From Dipteris shenzhenensis (lineage: Eukaryota; Polypodiophyta; Polypodiopsida; Gleicheniales): DNA of 64,000 nucleotides. Positions 10,312 to 19,700 of the stretch are shown in pieces (within the stretch, counting starts at the first letter, position 1; each line of letters starts with the position of its first letter). Location of the stretch: NCBI GenBank assembly GCA_047967505.1, contig CM106539.1. One strand, written 5' to 3'. A program made the translations under genes and the position numbers. A model generated the notes under the pieces. That model was not told where the DNA came from, did no database searches, and saw only the letters and a program-made list of their open reading frames with translations.

Positions 10312-11300
10312 ATGGCTGATTCTGTAAATCCTGAGTTTGCCATGGGTGACCAGGATTTGGACTACCCTGCGGAGGAAGACCAGGGTCTCTACGACGATCT
10401 GATTACGAAGAAAGCCTTCAGTGAATTCACCACTGCTCTTGATGGAAAGTTTGAGCAAGTTAATGCGAATCAAACGGGGTTAACACAGCAACTCCAAGGG
10501 ATTCAGACTACGCTCACACTTCTGACTAGCACTGTTCAGGCGCTCACGCATGTGGATGCCATGGCTTCAGTGTTAGGTCCGAACATCACTCCAGATCCTT
10601 TTCCCGGAGATCAGAAGTCTCGTACCAAGGAGGTTGTTGACACTTGGTTGCACAAGTGGCAAGTACACTTCCAGTTTCACCCGTACCCAGATGACAAGAA
10701 AATACAGCTTGCAGCCGGGTTCATGTCAGGAAAGGCTTTATTATGGTGGAAGGAACTCCAACCCAAGCCTGCAACATGGATAGATTTCGAAGGGGTCTTC
10801 AGGAAGGAGTTTCTGAAGAAGGAGGACGATTATGATATCGTAGGCAAGCTCAAAGCCCTTGATATGTCCAAGCTGAACTTGACTTTTGAGGTTTATCTTC
10901 AGAGGTTTCGGCATCTGCAGACCAGAGCTACAAAGATGGATCCAGTGAGCTTGTTAGGTTTCTTTGTGGATGGTTTGCCTGACTTGTAGTTGCAGATCAA
11001 GAACAACAAGTGTACCACGTTGCAAGAGGCCATGAATTACGCGCGTATTTATGATGATACCATGGCAAGTGCAAAGGGAACCACAATTTCTGACACGAGT
11101 GGGAAGAACAAACGGAAGTTCTTCCAGTCTACCACTGGTACCGGGGAGACGAAGTCTATAGACAACGCCTCCAAGAAACACTTGTCGTGCCTGTTTCCTT
11201 CGTACCTTGAAGCTAAAGAAGGAAGGACGTTGCTTCTTCTGCGAGGAGCGGGGCCACACTAAGAATGATTGTCCAAAGCGCAAGAATCAAAAGCAAGCGC
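10312..11300 (+). pseudogene. gypsy gag (capsid and zinc knuckle), broken
   Basis: The ATG at 10312 (MADSVNPEFAMGD) starts an open frame to a TAG at 10987-10989. The same frame also reads open upstream to 10168, but the leader context favours 10312. The retrotransposon gag fold is recognisable (DTWLHKWQVHFQFHPYPDD, GKALLWWKELQP, WIDFEGVFRKEF, YLQRFRHLQ). The frame continues after the stop as LQIKNNKCTTLQEAMNYA. A +1 shift near 11205 then leads to a CCHC zinc knuckle, CFFCEERGHTKNDC, at 11231-11272 within a basic tail. Gag would form the particle and bind RNA. Confidence 0.9.
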
Positions 11301-11827
11301 TGGGACCGAAGCTCCAAGCGGGTCCGGGTACCAAAGCCAAGGGAGCGAACCAAGTTTCGATGACAGGTATTTCTAAAAATGTCATTACCTACCCACTTTT
11401 TTGTAATTGCACTTTTAATACTTCGTTATTTGGTTCCCATGATCTTTTCCGAGTTTATGGAGAAGTTAGGGACCAAAGAGTTCACATTCTCTTTGGCCCG
11501 GGCAGCTCTCACAACTTTGTTAATTACAAACTTGTGCAGAAGATGGGGCTGTCCATGATACCTAGCGATCACACCTATGAGGTGCAGCTTCCAGCTGGGA
11601 AGAAGCAGTTTTGGGATCGCAAGATTGAAGCGCTTTCTATCCGGATTCAAGAATACACAGGAGCTCTTACGTGCTATGTTATGTACTTGGAGCATGTGGA
11701 CTTGTTAATCGGAATAGAGTGGTTTAAAACCCACGATATTCGGATTGGATGGACGGAACATACCCTTTCTTTTGTGGATAAGGACACCCAATTTTGTATT
11801 CAGTGTGATAATATTCCCTCTTCTTAG
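11301..11827 (+). pseudogene. gypsy aspartic protease, active-site Asp lost
   Basis: In the frame of the zinc knuckle, the retropepsin region reads HILFGPGSSHNFVN near 11487-11520. The usual D(S/T)G active site is GPG here, so the catalytic Asp is replaced by Gly. The later flap/helix motif DLLIGIEWFKTHD is well kept (about 11700-11740). A TAG ends the frame at 11825-11827, before RT. The protease would normally process the gag-pol polyprotein. Confidence 0.85.
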
Positions 11828-11845
11828 GGACCTATTGTATCTGCG

Positions 11846-13294
11846 ATGCAGCTTCGGAATATATTAAACACTTCTCATTATGATGTCTATCAGTGTGTTT
11901 TGATTCCACTCTCTTCATTTGTTATCTCTGTTAATAACAAGAATGATTTAAGTGTGTTTGAACACCATGAATTGAGAATGTTGTTAGATGGTTTCAAGGA
12001 TGTATTCCCTGCTCAACTGCCGGAAGGTTTACCTCTAGAATGGGCAGTAGATCATCGCATAGACTTAGTACCTGGGGCTCAACCTATCAGTGTACCACCT
12101 TATAGGATGAGCCAGCTTGAGGAGGATGAGCTAGCTTCACAACTACAGGATTACCTGAATATGGGCTATATTCGCCCAAGTAAATCACCTTGGGGAGCAC
12201 CTGTCCTCTTAAGAAAGAAGAAAGATTCTACATGGAGAATGTGTATAGATTGTAAACGATTGAATAAAGTGACAATTAAGAATCGATACCCTCTACCTCG
12301 TTCCGATGATTTGATAGACCGTTTGACCGGAGCAAAGTATTTCACTAAGATTGATTTGCGTACGGGTTATCACCAAATCCGTATCTATGCTAAACACATA
12401 GATAGAACCGCATTCTGAACTAGGTATGGCCACTACGAGTTTCTTGTATTACCTTTTGGTTTGACCAATGCTCCTGCCACCTTCCAGCAAATGATGAACG
12501 ATTTGTTCCGAGATTTTCTGGGCAAATTCATTGTAGTGTTCTTAGATGACATCTTGGTATATAGCCGAACGCTTGAGGATTACATAGGACACCTCCGGAT
12601 TGTCTTAGTTATTCTAAGACAGCATAAGCTTTATGTCAAGATGAGTAAATGTGACTTCTTTATGAAGGAGATCATTTACTTAGGACACAAGATTTCTTCT
12701 GAAGGTATTAGCATTGATCTGGATCGTATCCAGAAGGTTTTAAAATGGCCTATCCCTCAGACTGTGAAACAACTTCGTTCTTTCCTAGGATTTACAGTAT
12801 TTCTACGGAAGTCTGTGCGTGATTATTCACATATCACAGCACCCCTGACAAACATATTGAAAGGTCGTGGACGCAGGTCTACCCAGCCGATCTCTTGGAA
12901 TGATGCATTGAATAAGGCTTTTGAAACCTTGAAGTTTTCTATCAAGGAAGCACCCGTTCTTGCATTACCCGATCCTACCCGGCCTTATGTTTTAGAGGCC
13001 GATGCGAGTAATTTTGAGATTGGGGCAGCTCTATTCCAAGAGGGCAGACCTGTAGCTTTTGAGAGTAAGAAGCTAGACGACACCCAATATCGTTGGCCCA
13101 CACTAGAAAAGGAACTCTATGCTGTAGTGTATGCGCTTAAGGTTTGGAGACACTACTTGTATCGTTCGAAGTTTCTTGTATTGATTGATCATCAGTCAAT
13201 TAAGTATGTGTGTGATGGGTCTGAATTGAGAGGACGGAAAGCTAGATGGGCAAAATTAATGCAAGATTTTGATTTTGAAATATTCATTGAATAG
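11846..13294 (+). pseudogene. gypsy reverse transcriptase and RNase H, interrupted
   Basis: Both halves lie in one frame, separated by a TGA at 12416-12418. RT motifs: [50 protein letters not shown], then after the stop RYGHYEFLVLPFGLTNAP and the catalytic VVFLDDILVYS (about 12533-12565). RNase H follows with VLEADASNFEIGAAL and LEKELYAVVYAL. The frame ends at 13292-13294, just before the conserved ADALSR motif, which lies in another frame (about 13300-13318). So one stop and one frameshift or deletion inactivate it. Confidence 0.93.
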
Positions 13295-13442
13295 TGTGGC
13301 AGATGCCTTAAGTCGAGTCAAATTTGTAAATGCTATGTCATTTACGGAAATATCCTCAGACCTATTTCAATCCTTGAGAGGGCTTTACGCAACTGATAGT
13401 CATTTCAGTTCTTATTGGTAGAGAGTCCAGGATGGGAGCTCC

Positions 13443-14522
13443 ATGGTTGACCAGGACTTAGGGATTGTGCCACCTACGGTACAGGTGGTGGGAGGTCAGT
13501 GGATGATTAGGAACGGCTTGCTGTTCCAGAATGGAAAGATTTGTGTGCCAGATGTTCTGGAACTTAGATCCAAGATTCTCTGGGAGTGTCATGATGCTCC
13601 TAGTGCTGGACATCCGGGTATACATCGGACTCTGTCTCTTGTGAAGCATACCTTTTATTGGCCTCAGATGCATGCATTTTTTGAAAACTATGTAGTAGGT
13701 TGCCCGGTTTGTCAGGTTACTAAGGCAGAACACCTTAGAAGCGCGGGTTTATTACAGCCACTGCAGATTCCAGGTAATAAACGGGAAAGTATTTCCATGG
13801 ATTTTATTTTTGGTTTGCCTCGAACGCACAAGGGTCATGACTCCATTTGGGTCATAGTCGACCGTCTGACAAAAATGGCTAGATTCTTACCTACTAGAAC
13901 AACTATTTCAGCTGTTCAGCTGGCTCACAAGTTTGTGGACCACTTGTTTAAGCTGTATGGTTTGCCCTCTGACATAGTCAGTGACAGGGACTCAAAGTTT
14001 ACAAGTAACTTTTGGACACTTGTTTTTGAGAAGTTAGAAACTACTCTAAGTATGAGTTCCTTAGATCATGCACAATCCGAGGGTAGTACAGAGAAGGTTA
14101 ACCAATTGGTTGAAGATATGCTTCGGGCATATGTATCTAAGAGACAGTCTTCATGGGAAGATTATCTACCTATGATAGAATTTGCTTATAACAGTGCAAA
14201 GCATTCGAGTACTGGTTACAGTCCTTTTATGCTTATGTACGGGTTTCAACCTAAGTCACCAGTTATGGTTGGGTTAAAAGGGATTCAAAATGATGCTACA
14301 AAGACCTTCTTGCAAGACATGCAGGAAATGTTGCAGTTTGCCAAGGAGTCTATTAGAAGTGCCCAAGATCGGGACAGATTTTATGCTAATAGACATCGTT
14401 CACCTAGAGAGTTCTCTGAAGGAACGATGGTCTATTTGCGAATTCCCAAGGAATCCAAGAGCCTAAGTAATGGTTTGGTTCTGAAATTCCACCAGATACT
14501 GTGGTGCCTTCAAGGTCATTAA
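13443..14522 (+). pseudogene. gypsy integrase (zinc and catalytic core)
   Basis: A long open frame carries the zinc-binding GHPGIHRTL and CPVCQVTK segments. The D,D,E core follows: SISMDFIFGLPR, IVSDRDSKF and a degenerate EGSTEKVNQLVEDM, where most copies have TDGQTERVN. GTMVYLRIP belongs to the C-terminal part. The frame ends at 14522 through a frameshift inside KFHQ-CGAFKVIKRIGP. It would insert element cDNA into chromatin if intact. Confidence 0.92.
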
Positions 14523-14553
14523 AAGAATTGGACCACTTGCATATCGACTAGAA

Positions 14554-14853
14554 TTGCCTCCTGATGTTAAAGTATATCCAGTCTTTCATGTCAGTAGACT
14601 GGAAGAAGTCTTGGGTGCGGATGATCAACTTGTTTCTCCTCACGAGATAATAGAAGTTACAGATTTGACTTTTATTCCATACGAACCTGAGTGTATTCTT
14701 GAATTTCATGAAAGACAGATTCGAAATAGAACTATCACGGAATACAAGATCAAGTGGAAGGATCATGTTGAGGAGGATGCAACATGGGAGACATTACAAA
14801 ACCTCCAGAGAACATTTTCGGGTTTTTTAGCGAACTCAAGAGTGAGTTCTTAG
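14554..14853 (+). pseudogene. gypsy integrase C-terminus with chromodomain
   Basis: After the frameshift the protein continues as LAYRLELPP, YPVFHVSRLEEVLG and then a chromodomain ending (CILEFHERQIRNRTI, EYKIKWKDHVEEDATWE). Chromodomains of this type define chromoviruses and are thought to steer insertion to marked chromatin. The open frame runs to the polypurine tract. Confidence 0.9.
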
Positions 14854-14866
14854 AGGAGGGGGAGTA
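14852..14866 (+). other. Polypurine tract of inner gypsy
   Basis: AGAGGAGGGGGAGTA lies directly upstream of the 3' LTR start TGTCATG. It is the expected site for plus-strand priming. Confidence 0.9.
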
Positions 14867-15359
14867 TGTCATGTGCACGGATTGGTATTTGACGTGTACT
14901 CGGTACACAAGACTAGCTCAGGTAGCCTGGGGAGGCTTAGAGCTAGGCAGGCTTGATTCTCGGGTTGACTGGCAAGGGTACGAACCAGTTAGAGGTCTTC
15001 GCTATTTTTGGCGCTTGGGGCCCGAATCTATAAAAGCAAGTTCTGTTCCCAGGTGCTTGGTTTGATCCTGGAGTGAGTTGCAGACACGCGCCTGCATCAT
15101 AGCGTAGCCCAAGGCCCAGTAGCAGATCCCAGGCTTCACAGCGCCACCTGGTGGTATGGGACACCAGGCTGGTTTGGATCTGATTGGGAGTTCGTGCCAA
15201 TAGTTCAGCTCGTGGCTCGGAGGGGACATCTCCTGATTCGGGATCACATCCCGTAGATGTCATGGTTGGGTGGTGAGCAGCCTGCTCAGTTTTCTCATGT
15301 TGTGTGTGTTCTTGTGTTTGCTTGCAGATCAGAGGTTTTAGGAGTGCTGGGACGTGTCA
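14867..15359 (+). repeat. 3' LTR of inner gypsy
   Basis: This 493 bp LTR runs from TGTCATGTGCACGG to GACGTGTCA, with a TATA box at 15029-15035. Relative to the 5' LTR it lacks about 37 bp between the TATA box and GCAAGTT, and has scattered substitutions. The right target duplication GACAG follows at 15360-15364. Confidence 0.95.
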
Positions 15360-16414
15360 GACAGAATGACAAAGCAAGCCTATTTCATACCCACTAAGAC
15401 CCGTTATTCAGCATCACAGGTTGCTTGGCAGTTCATTGAGCATGTTTTTAAGCATCATGGTTTCCCTCGGGAGATTGTTAGCGATAGAGATGCAAAATTT
15501 ATGGGTCACTTTTGGCATGAATTATTTACAGCAGTGGGTACTTCTCTTACACATAGCACTGCTTACCACCCTGAGACGGATGGACAGTCAGAAAGGGTGA
15601 ACAAATGGCTGGAGGAGTATTTGAGGCATTTCTGTCATGACACACAGAAGTCTTGGGATAAGTGGTTGGCACTTGCTGAATTTTGTTACAACAGTACCAA
15701 GCACATCTCTATTGGCATGAGCCCGTTCGAGGCTATGTATGGATGCACAGTGGGTATGCCATCTTTAGTTGCAGACATGGCTGTGAAAAATCAGCAAGCA
15801 AGAAATGACTTGGAGAGTATGGATGCCCTTCTGCAATTGGCTAAAAAGAATATGCAGGATGCCCAAGCCAAGCAGAAGAAGTATGCGGATGAACATAGGA
15901 GGTATCTGTCTTTTGAAGAAGGGGATTATGTGCACTTACGCCTCCATAAGAACCATTATGCCTCGCTGAAGGGTAACACCAACACGAAGCTTGCTCACAG
16001 GTATTACGGTCCCTACAGGATCATCCGCAAAGTTGGTGAGGTGGCGTATGAGTTGGAGCTACCCAGGACCTCCAGGATTCATAATGTTTTCCATGTGTCC
16101 TTGCTGAAGCCACATGTCAGACAACATGTCCAAGTCCTTCCTGAGCTACCACCTATGGATGAGGAGGGCCACATACTCTATGTTTTGGAGCGCATCGTGG
16201 GTTTTAGGGATCACGTACTCCAAAACAAAGTCTACACCGAGTATCTTATCAAGTGGCAAGGACTCCCTGAGGATGAGAACTCATGGTAGCCAAAGAGCAT
16301 TGTCCAGGACAATCCCTATCTCCTACCGGGCTGATTATTATTTGCTGTTTGCTGCACCAATTTAACAGCCTGCATATGAAATTTTGAGGGCAAAATTCTA
16401 TGGGAAGGGATGGC
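15360..16414 (+). pseudogene. Outer chromovirus, 3' segment (integrase core and chromodomain)
   Basis: The outer element resumes in frame (RMTKQAYFIPTKTRYSAS). It shows the second catalytic Asp in IVSDRDAKFMGHF, the Glu in ETDGQSERVNKWLEEY, the GDYVHLRLHK region, IHNVFHVSLLKPH, and a chromodomain (VLERIVGFRDHV, EYLIKWQGLPEDENSW). The frame from 15354 is open to a TAG at 16287-16289. That TAG replaces the expected Glu codon, because PKSIVQDNPYLLPG follows in the same frame. A purine-rich TGGGAAGGGATGGC at 16401-16414 is a candidate polypurine tract. Confidence 0.92.
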
Positions 16415-17140
16415 TGTAATGAAGGGGAAAAAGAGGCCAAGTTAGAGGCCCTTTAGGTGGAAAATGTGGAGGGACTATGTAAGTCTCCATCCACCCACTA
16501 TTATGTACTTTTTGATGTGACATCTAAACCTATCTACTCTCTTTTCCTCCTTCCTGCCTACGCTCACTCACTCTCTCTTTCTCTCTTCCCTACTCCCTCT
16601 CTTCCTACCTCATTCTCTCTCTCCTACCCTTCCTCTCCTTCTTCCCCTCTCTCTCCCCCTTCTGCTCCTCTATCCCCCTTTCTCCAAATCTGTCCCTACC
16701 CCCTTCTCTACAATGTGCATTGCTGCTGGTTTTAGTATCTGATAGCCCTTTGATACCCCACGGCTCTCTTCCTGTATTACCAACACTTGGATAGGGTCAT
16801 GTATATAAGCTTGACTCCATTTCAATACTTTCCGACTCCCCCAACGATACTAATGTCTTTTCTCTGAGGGATAATTCATGGCTGATTAAGTGATGATTTC
16901 TTTGGTGACTTCAGGCATAAATGTGGTGGAGGGATTGCTCTATTTTTCTTTCCCTATGGCTTGCAGCTTTTCATGCAACAAATCAGTATGCACTCTGGCT
17001 GCCTACACGGCCTGTTTTTGGCTGTCAAAGCATCCCGTAAGAGGTGTTCACACAGACAGGTCACAGGACACCAAATTTTGGTGTCCACTCAATCATCTAT
17101 TTTGATCTTTATGGCTTTCACGCATAGCCTACCTCATCCA
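16415..17140 (+). mobile_element. Probable 3' LTR of outer chromovirus (end not determined)
   Basis: TGTAATGAAGGGG at 16415 directly follows a purine-rich tract after the chromodomain end, as expected for a gypsy LTR start. A long pyrimidine-rich stretch (about 16560-16700) and a TATATAAG near 16801 follow. Because the 5' LTR is lost, the right border cannot be fixed from this window. No gene was seen in this stretch. Confidence 0.5.
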
Positions 17141-17144
17141 AACT

Positions 17145-17560
17145 TTGGGAAGGCTGGAAACTGTGGAAAGGTCAAAAGTTAGCTCAGGTCATAAGCTATG
17201 GAAGGTGATTCATAGAGTCAGAAGAAAGAATGTGGACGAATTTCCTATCATGATCATGACCATAAACAAAATTATCATCCCATTCACAAGTCCACATGAG
17301 ACTTGGACTATCTTGAAGGATAGGTACTAGATAGTCAACCCAAGAAGGATCCTAAGTCCACAAACCAGTTGATTCTCTCTCAAGTTGGGTGAGGGCTAGA
17401 GCATTCCACACAAGAACAGATCATTTGTGACCATCTTGCAGTAGTTCCAAAGACAAACGATGGGCAATCCGTACTTGCCACATTGCTCCTTAACGTATTT
17501 CCATATACTTTCAAGGGATTTGTGACTCCAATCTCACCTCTAAAACGTTGCAGCCTGCAT
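17145..17560 (+). pseudogene. copia-type gag (UBN2-like) scrap
   Basis: Across several frames the plus strand spells a copia gag: SPHETWTILKDRY near 17291, LSLKLGEG near 17374, then HLAVVPKTNDGQSVLATLLL and NVFPYTFKGFVTPISPL (about 17433-17540). Stops and shifts separate the pieces. No LTR, protease or pol follows. Rightward lies a GA microsatellite. Confidence 0.55.
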
Positions 17561-17700
17561 TCTTTCGAGGAGATGAGTGCCATGTTAGTATATATATCTA
17601 AATGAATGTATGTATTGATGTATAGGAGGAGCTGAGGATGAAGACGTATAAACGAAAGTGACAGTAAGTCAACTTCCGGTGCCCAACCAATACAGGATTT

Positions 17701-17701
<1 letters not shown>

Positions 17702-17731
<30 letters not shown>
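17702..17731. repeat. (AG)n microsatellite
   Basis: A 30 bp uninterrupted AG dinucleotide run. Confidence 0.97.
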
Positions 17732-17733
<2 letters not shown>

Positions 17734-18654
17734 AACTTTTTGTGCCCAAGAAAAGCGAAACCAAGAAAGGATTCTAAAATTCAAAGAATTCTGATCCTTG
17801 ACCCTAAAACATGGAAAGAGAGAGGACACGGGTTGTACAGCCTTGGGAGCAAGCTATAATAGCTTCGAAAGCATGGAGTATCTGCTTCCAGCATCTGATT
17901 AAGGCTTCCCCCCTGCTCCCGTCACTCCACATCCTTGACACTCTCCTCAAGTGCCTTTATGTGCTCATAAGTCTCCCCCGAAGCAGGCATCCACTTACGC
18001 TTGTAAATACCCGAGTAACGGAGACTTATGAAAGATATTGAAAACCTTCACATCTTTCTAGCTTATAGGAGTCTCCTACGTATGACAACTAAAGTTTGCA
18101 TTTTTGCACCAAACATGTCTCGTAATCCGCAACCAGTATGCCAATTTGTCTGGTGTGGCGACCTAAACACGTTATTACTTCCATTCCGCTTCTATTTACA
18201 GCCCATTCCCGGATTCGTGGCCTCCAAAACAGTCGAGAATTTAACAGAACTAACAAAATGCCTTACACTTCAAGCCCTTCGTAATCCTACTTCAAAGTCA
18301 ATACAACGCCGTCGCTCTAACACAGTAAGTAGGACTCTACATCGCGCGTGAAAGGTCAAATTCCTGTCCTATAAGAGAATTCGTTGTCCCTTAGTCTTCT
18401 TGGAGAACCGATGAACTTGTATTCGGCTTACAATTCGTGAAAAACCACCGTTTGGTAGCATTATTATCGTAGATTCACAACTCTGTAATCAATGTAGGAA
18501 GAGGAAAGGCAGCATTATGAAAGGGTAGCCATGGAGTACTACTCGCTCAAATATTATCTAGAAAAATTGACAACAAATTTCAGGCTCTAATTAGTCAGCC
18601 ATTTCGCTTCACGACGGAAAGGAAACCGTTAATCATTTTAGGAAGGAAGCTAAC

Positions 18655-18826
18655 CAGCATTGCCGCAACCAACCATCAGAACGCGTGCAGCCTTTGGTAC
18701 GTATTTTCGAAGTAGAGGGGCTAAGCCAGCGTACTGTTGATACCAGTCAAATGATCCAGTGTCTTGCCTGTATCTATTGTCCCAATAGCTAGCGTCGCCA
18801 TACGGCTGCGGATTCCCACGCGTCAT
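18655..18826 (-). CDS. First exon of METTL13/ECE2-like methyltransferase
   Basis: From an ATG at 18826-18824 the minus strand encodes MTRGNPQPYGDASYWDNRY..., then GSFDWYQQYAGLAPLLRKYV and RVLMVGCGNA. This is the N-terminus of plant METTL13/EEF1AKMT4 (ECE2)-like S-adenosylmethionine methyltransferases: a YWxxRY entry motif, F(D/E)WYQ, and the SAM-binding motif I VGCGN. The exon stops within that motif at GCTG|GTTAGC, a GT splice donor at 18654-18653. The same frame is open upstream to an ATG at 18910, but the family's usual start fits 18826. A TATATTAAG-like element (minus strand CTTAATATATGAG, about 18872-18886) and a CT/GA-rich leader lie upstream. Family members methylate protein lysines. 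No later exon was recognised in this window, so the gene either continues beyond position 1 across retroelement-filled intron or is a broken fragment. Confidence 0.75.
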
Positions 18827-18872
18827 CCTCGCTTTGCGAACACGAAGGCAACTCAAACAAGCGCACAAGAGC

Positions 18873-19159
18873 TCATATATTAAGCAGCAGAAGTGGTTGC
18901 ATTTCGCCACATTGCAAGTCGGTTGCCCCTGATGCCAAGCCAGGGAATCGAAGAGCAGAAATGGGATTTGAAGGCATGAGAATGGGGATAGATGGAAGGT
19001 CGTGATGAGCGAATGAGGAAAGCTACGCTATCAGAAGTGAAATGCAACGCACTGGTATCTTCACTCTTTCTGCCTGGCTCGCTCGCTCTACTCTTTTCTT
19101 CATTCTTCCTTCATCTTCGCTCAAGCTTGCCTCCAGAATCCACGGATCCCAAATCTTTG

Positions 19160-19203
<44 letters not shown>

Positions 19204-19700
19204 GTGGCAGAGTTCTGCCGAACGCACCGTAAATAGACCGCCTGACTTCCCCGTATGCAAAAATCGAGGAGTTCACGCGCCTCTACTCCCGTTCTTCCCG
19301 CTTCCACTCTCTCACACAGGAGATCCACACACAGACACGACCTCTCACGACCGGAATGCCCTGACGCCCTCGGGTAAAATTGCGCCGAAATGGCTCTCTT
19401 CCTCTTCTTCGCCCTTTCCGTCCACCGCGCCTGCCGTTTCGTCTCTTCAATCCAGAAATTCCGTTGGCGAATTGCGTCGCAGAAAATGCAGACAAGGACA
19501 CAAAAAAACTGGGATGCAGGAACACAAAGTGCGGTCTTCCAAGAATCCTCTGCTGCGAGTGTCGATCTTCGATGCAAAACAGATCAACAGTATTTTGTCG
19601 ATCTTCAACGCAAAAAAACAGATCAACAAGAGACAGAGAGACCTAGACCTTCGAAGCTTCACATGAAGATGAAAGAAGATTTGCTTAATTATGTTTTGTA
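18873..19700 (-). promoter_or_regulatory. Upstream region of the methyltransferase exon
   Basis: On the minus strand this GC-richer stretch precedes the METTL-like start. It has a TATA-like AT block near 18872-18886 and a 38 bp (GA)n run, read as CT on the plus strand (19162-19199); GA tracts are common in plant core promoters and 5' UTRs. Long open frames cross it on both strands, but the microsatellite dominates them and they match no family I know. The promoter role is inferred from position only. Confidence 0.4.
19162..19199. repeat. (CT)n microsatellite
   Basis: A 38 bp uninterrupted CT dinucleotide run upstream of the methyltransferase exon. Confidence 0.97.

Larger units (their letters stand above)
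8678..15359 (+). mobile_element. Inner Ty3-gypsy chromovirus, full length but decayed
   Basis: This element has two LTRs, a perfect iMet primer site, a repeat-rich leader, gag, protease, RT-RNase H, integrase with C-terminal chromodomain and a polypurine tract, in plant chromovirus order. It is nested in the integrase of another chromovirus with a 5 bp target duplication. It carries several in-frame stops (10987, 11825, 12416, 13292), frameshifts near 11205, 13290 and 14520, and a mutated protease active site, so it cannot be autonomous. The two LTRs have diverged at scattered bases and by a 37 bp indel. Confidence 0.95.

Noticed and set aside
18115-18140. Plus-strand MSRNPQPV resembling the methyltransferase N-terminus
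   Set aside because: Opposite strand and no continuation of the family sequence. Chance similarity.
17811-18351. Short plus-strand frames between the GA repeat and the methyltransferase exon
   Set aside because: No family motif. They were also examined on the minus strand for a second methyltransferase exon, and none was found.
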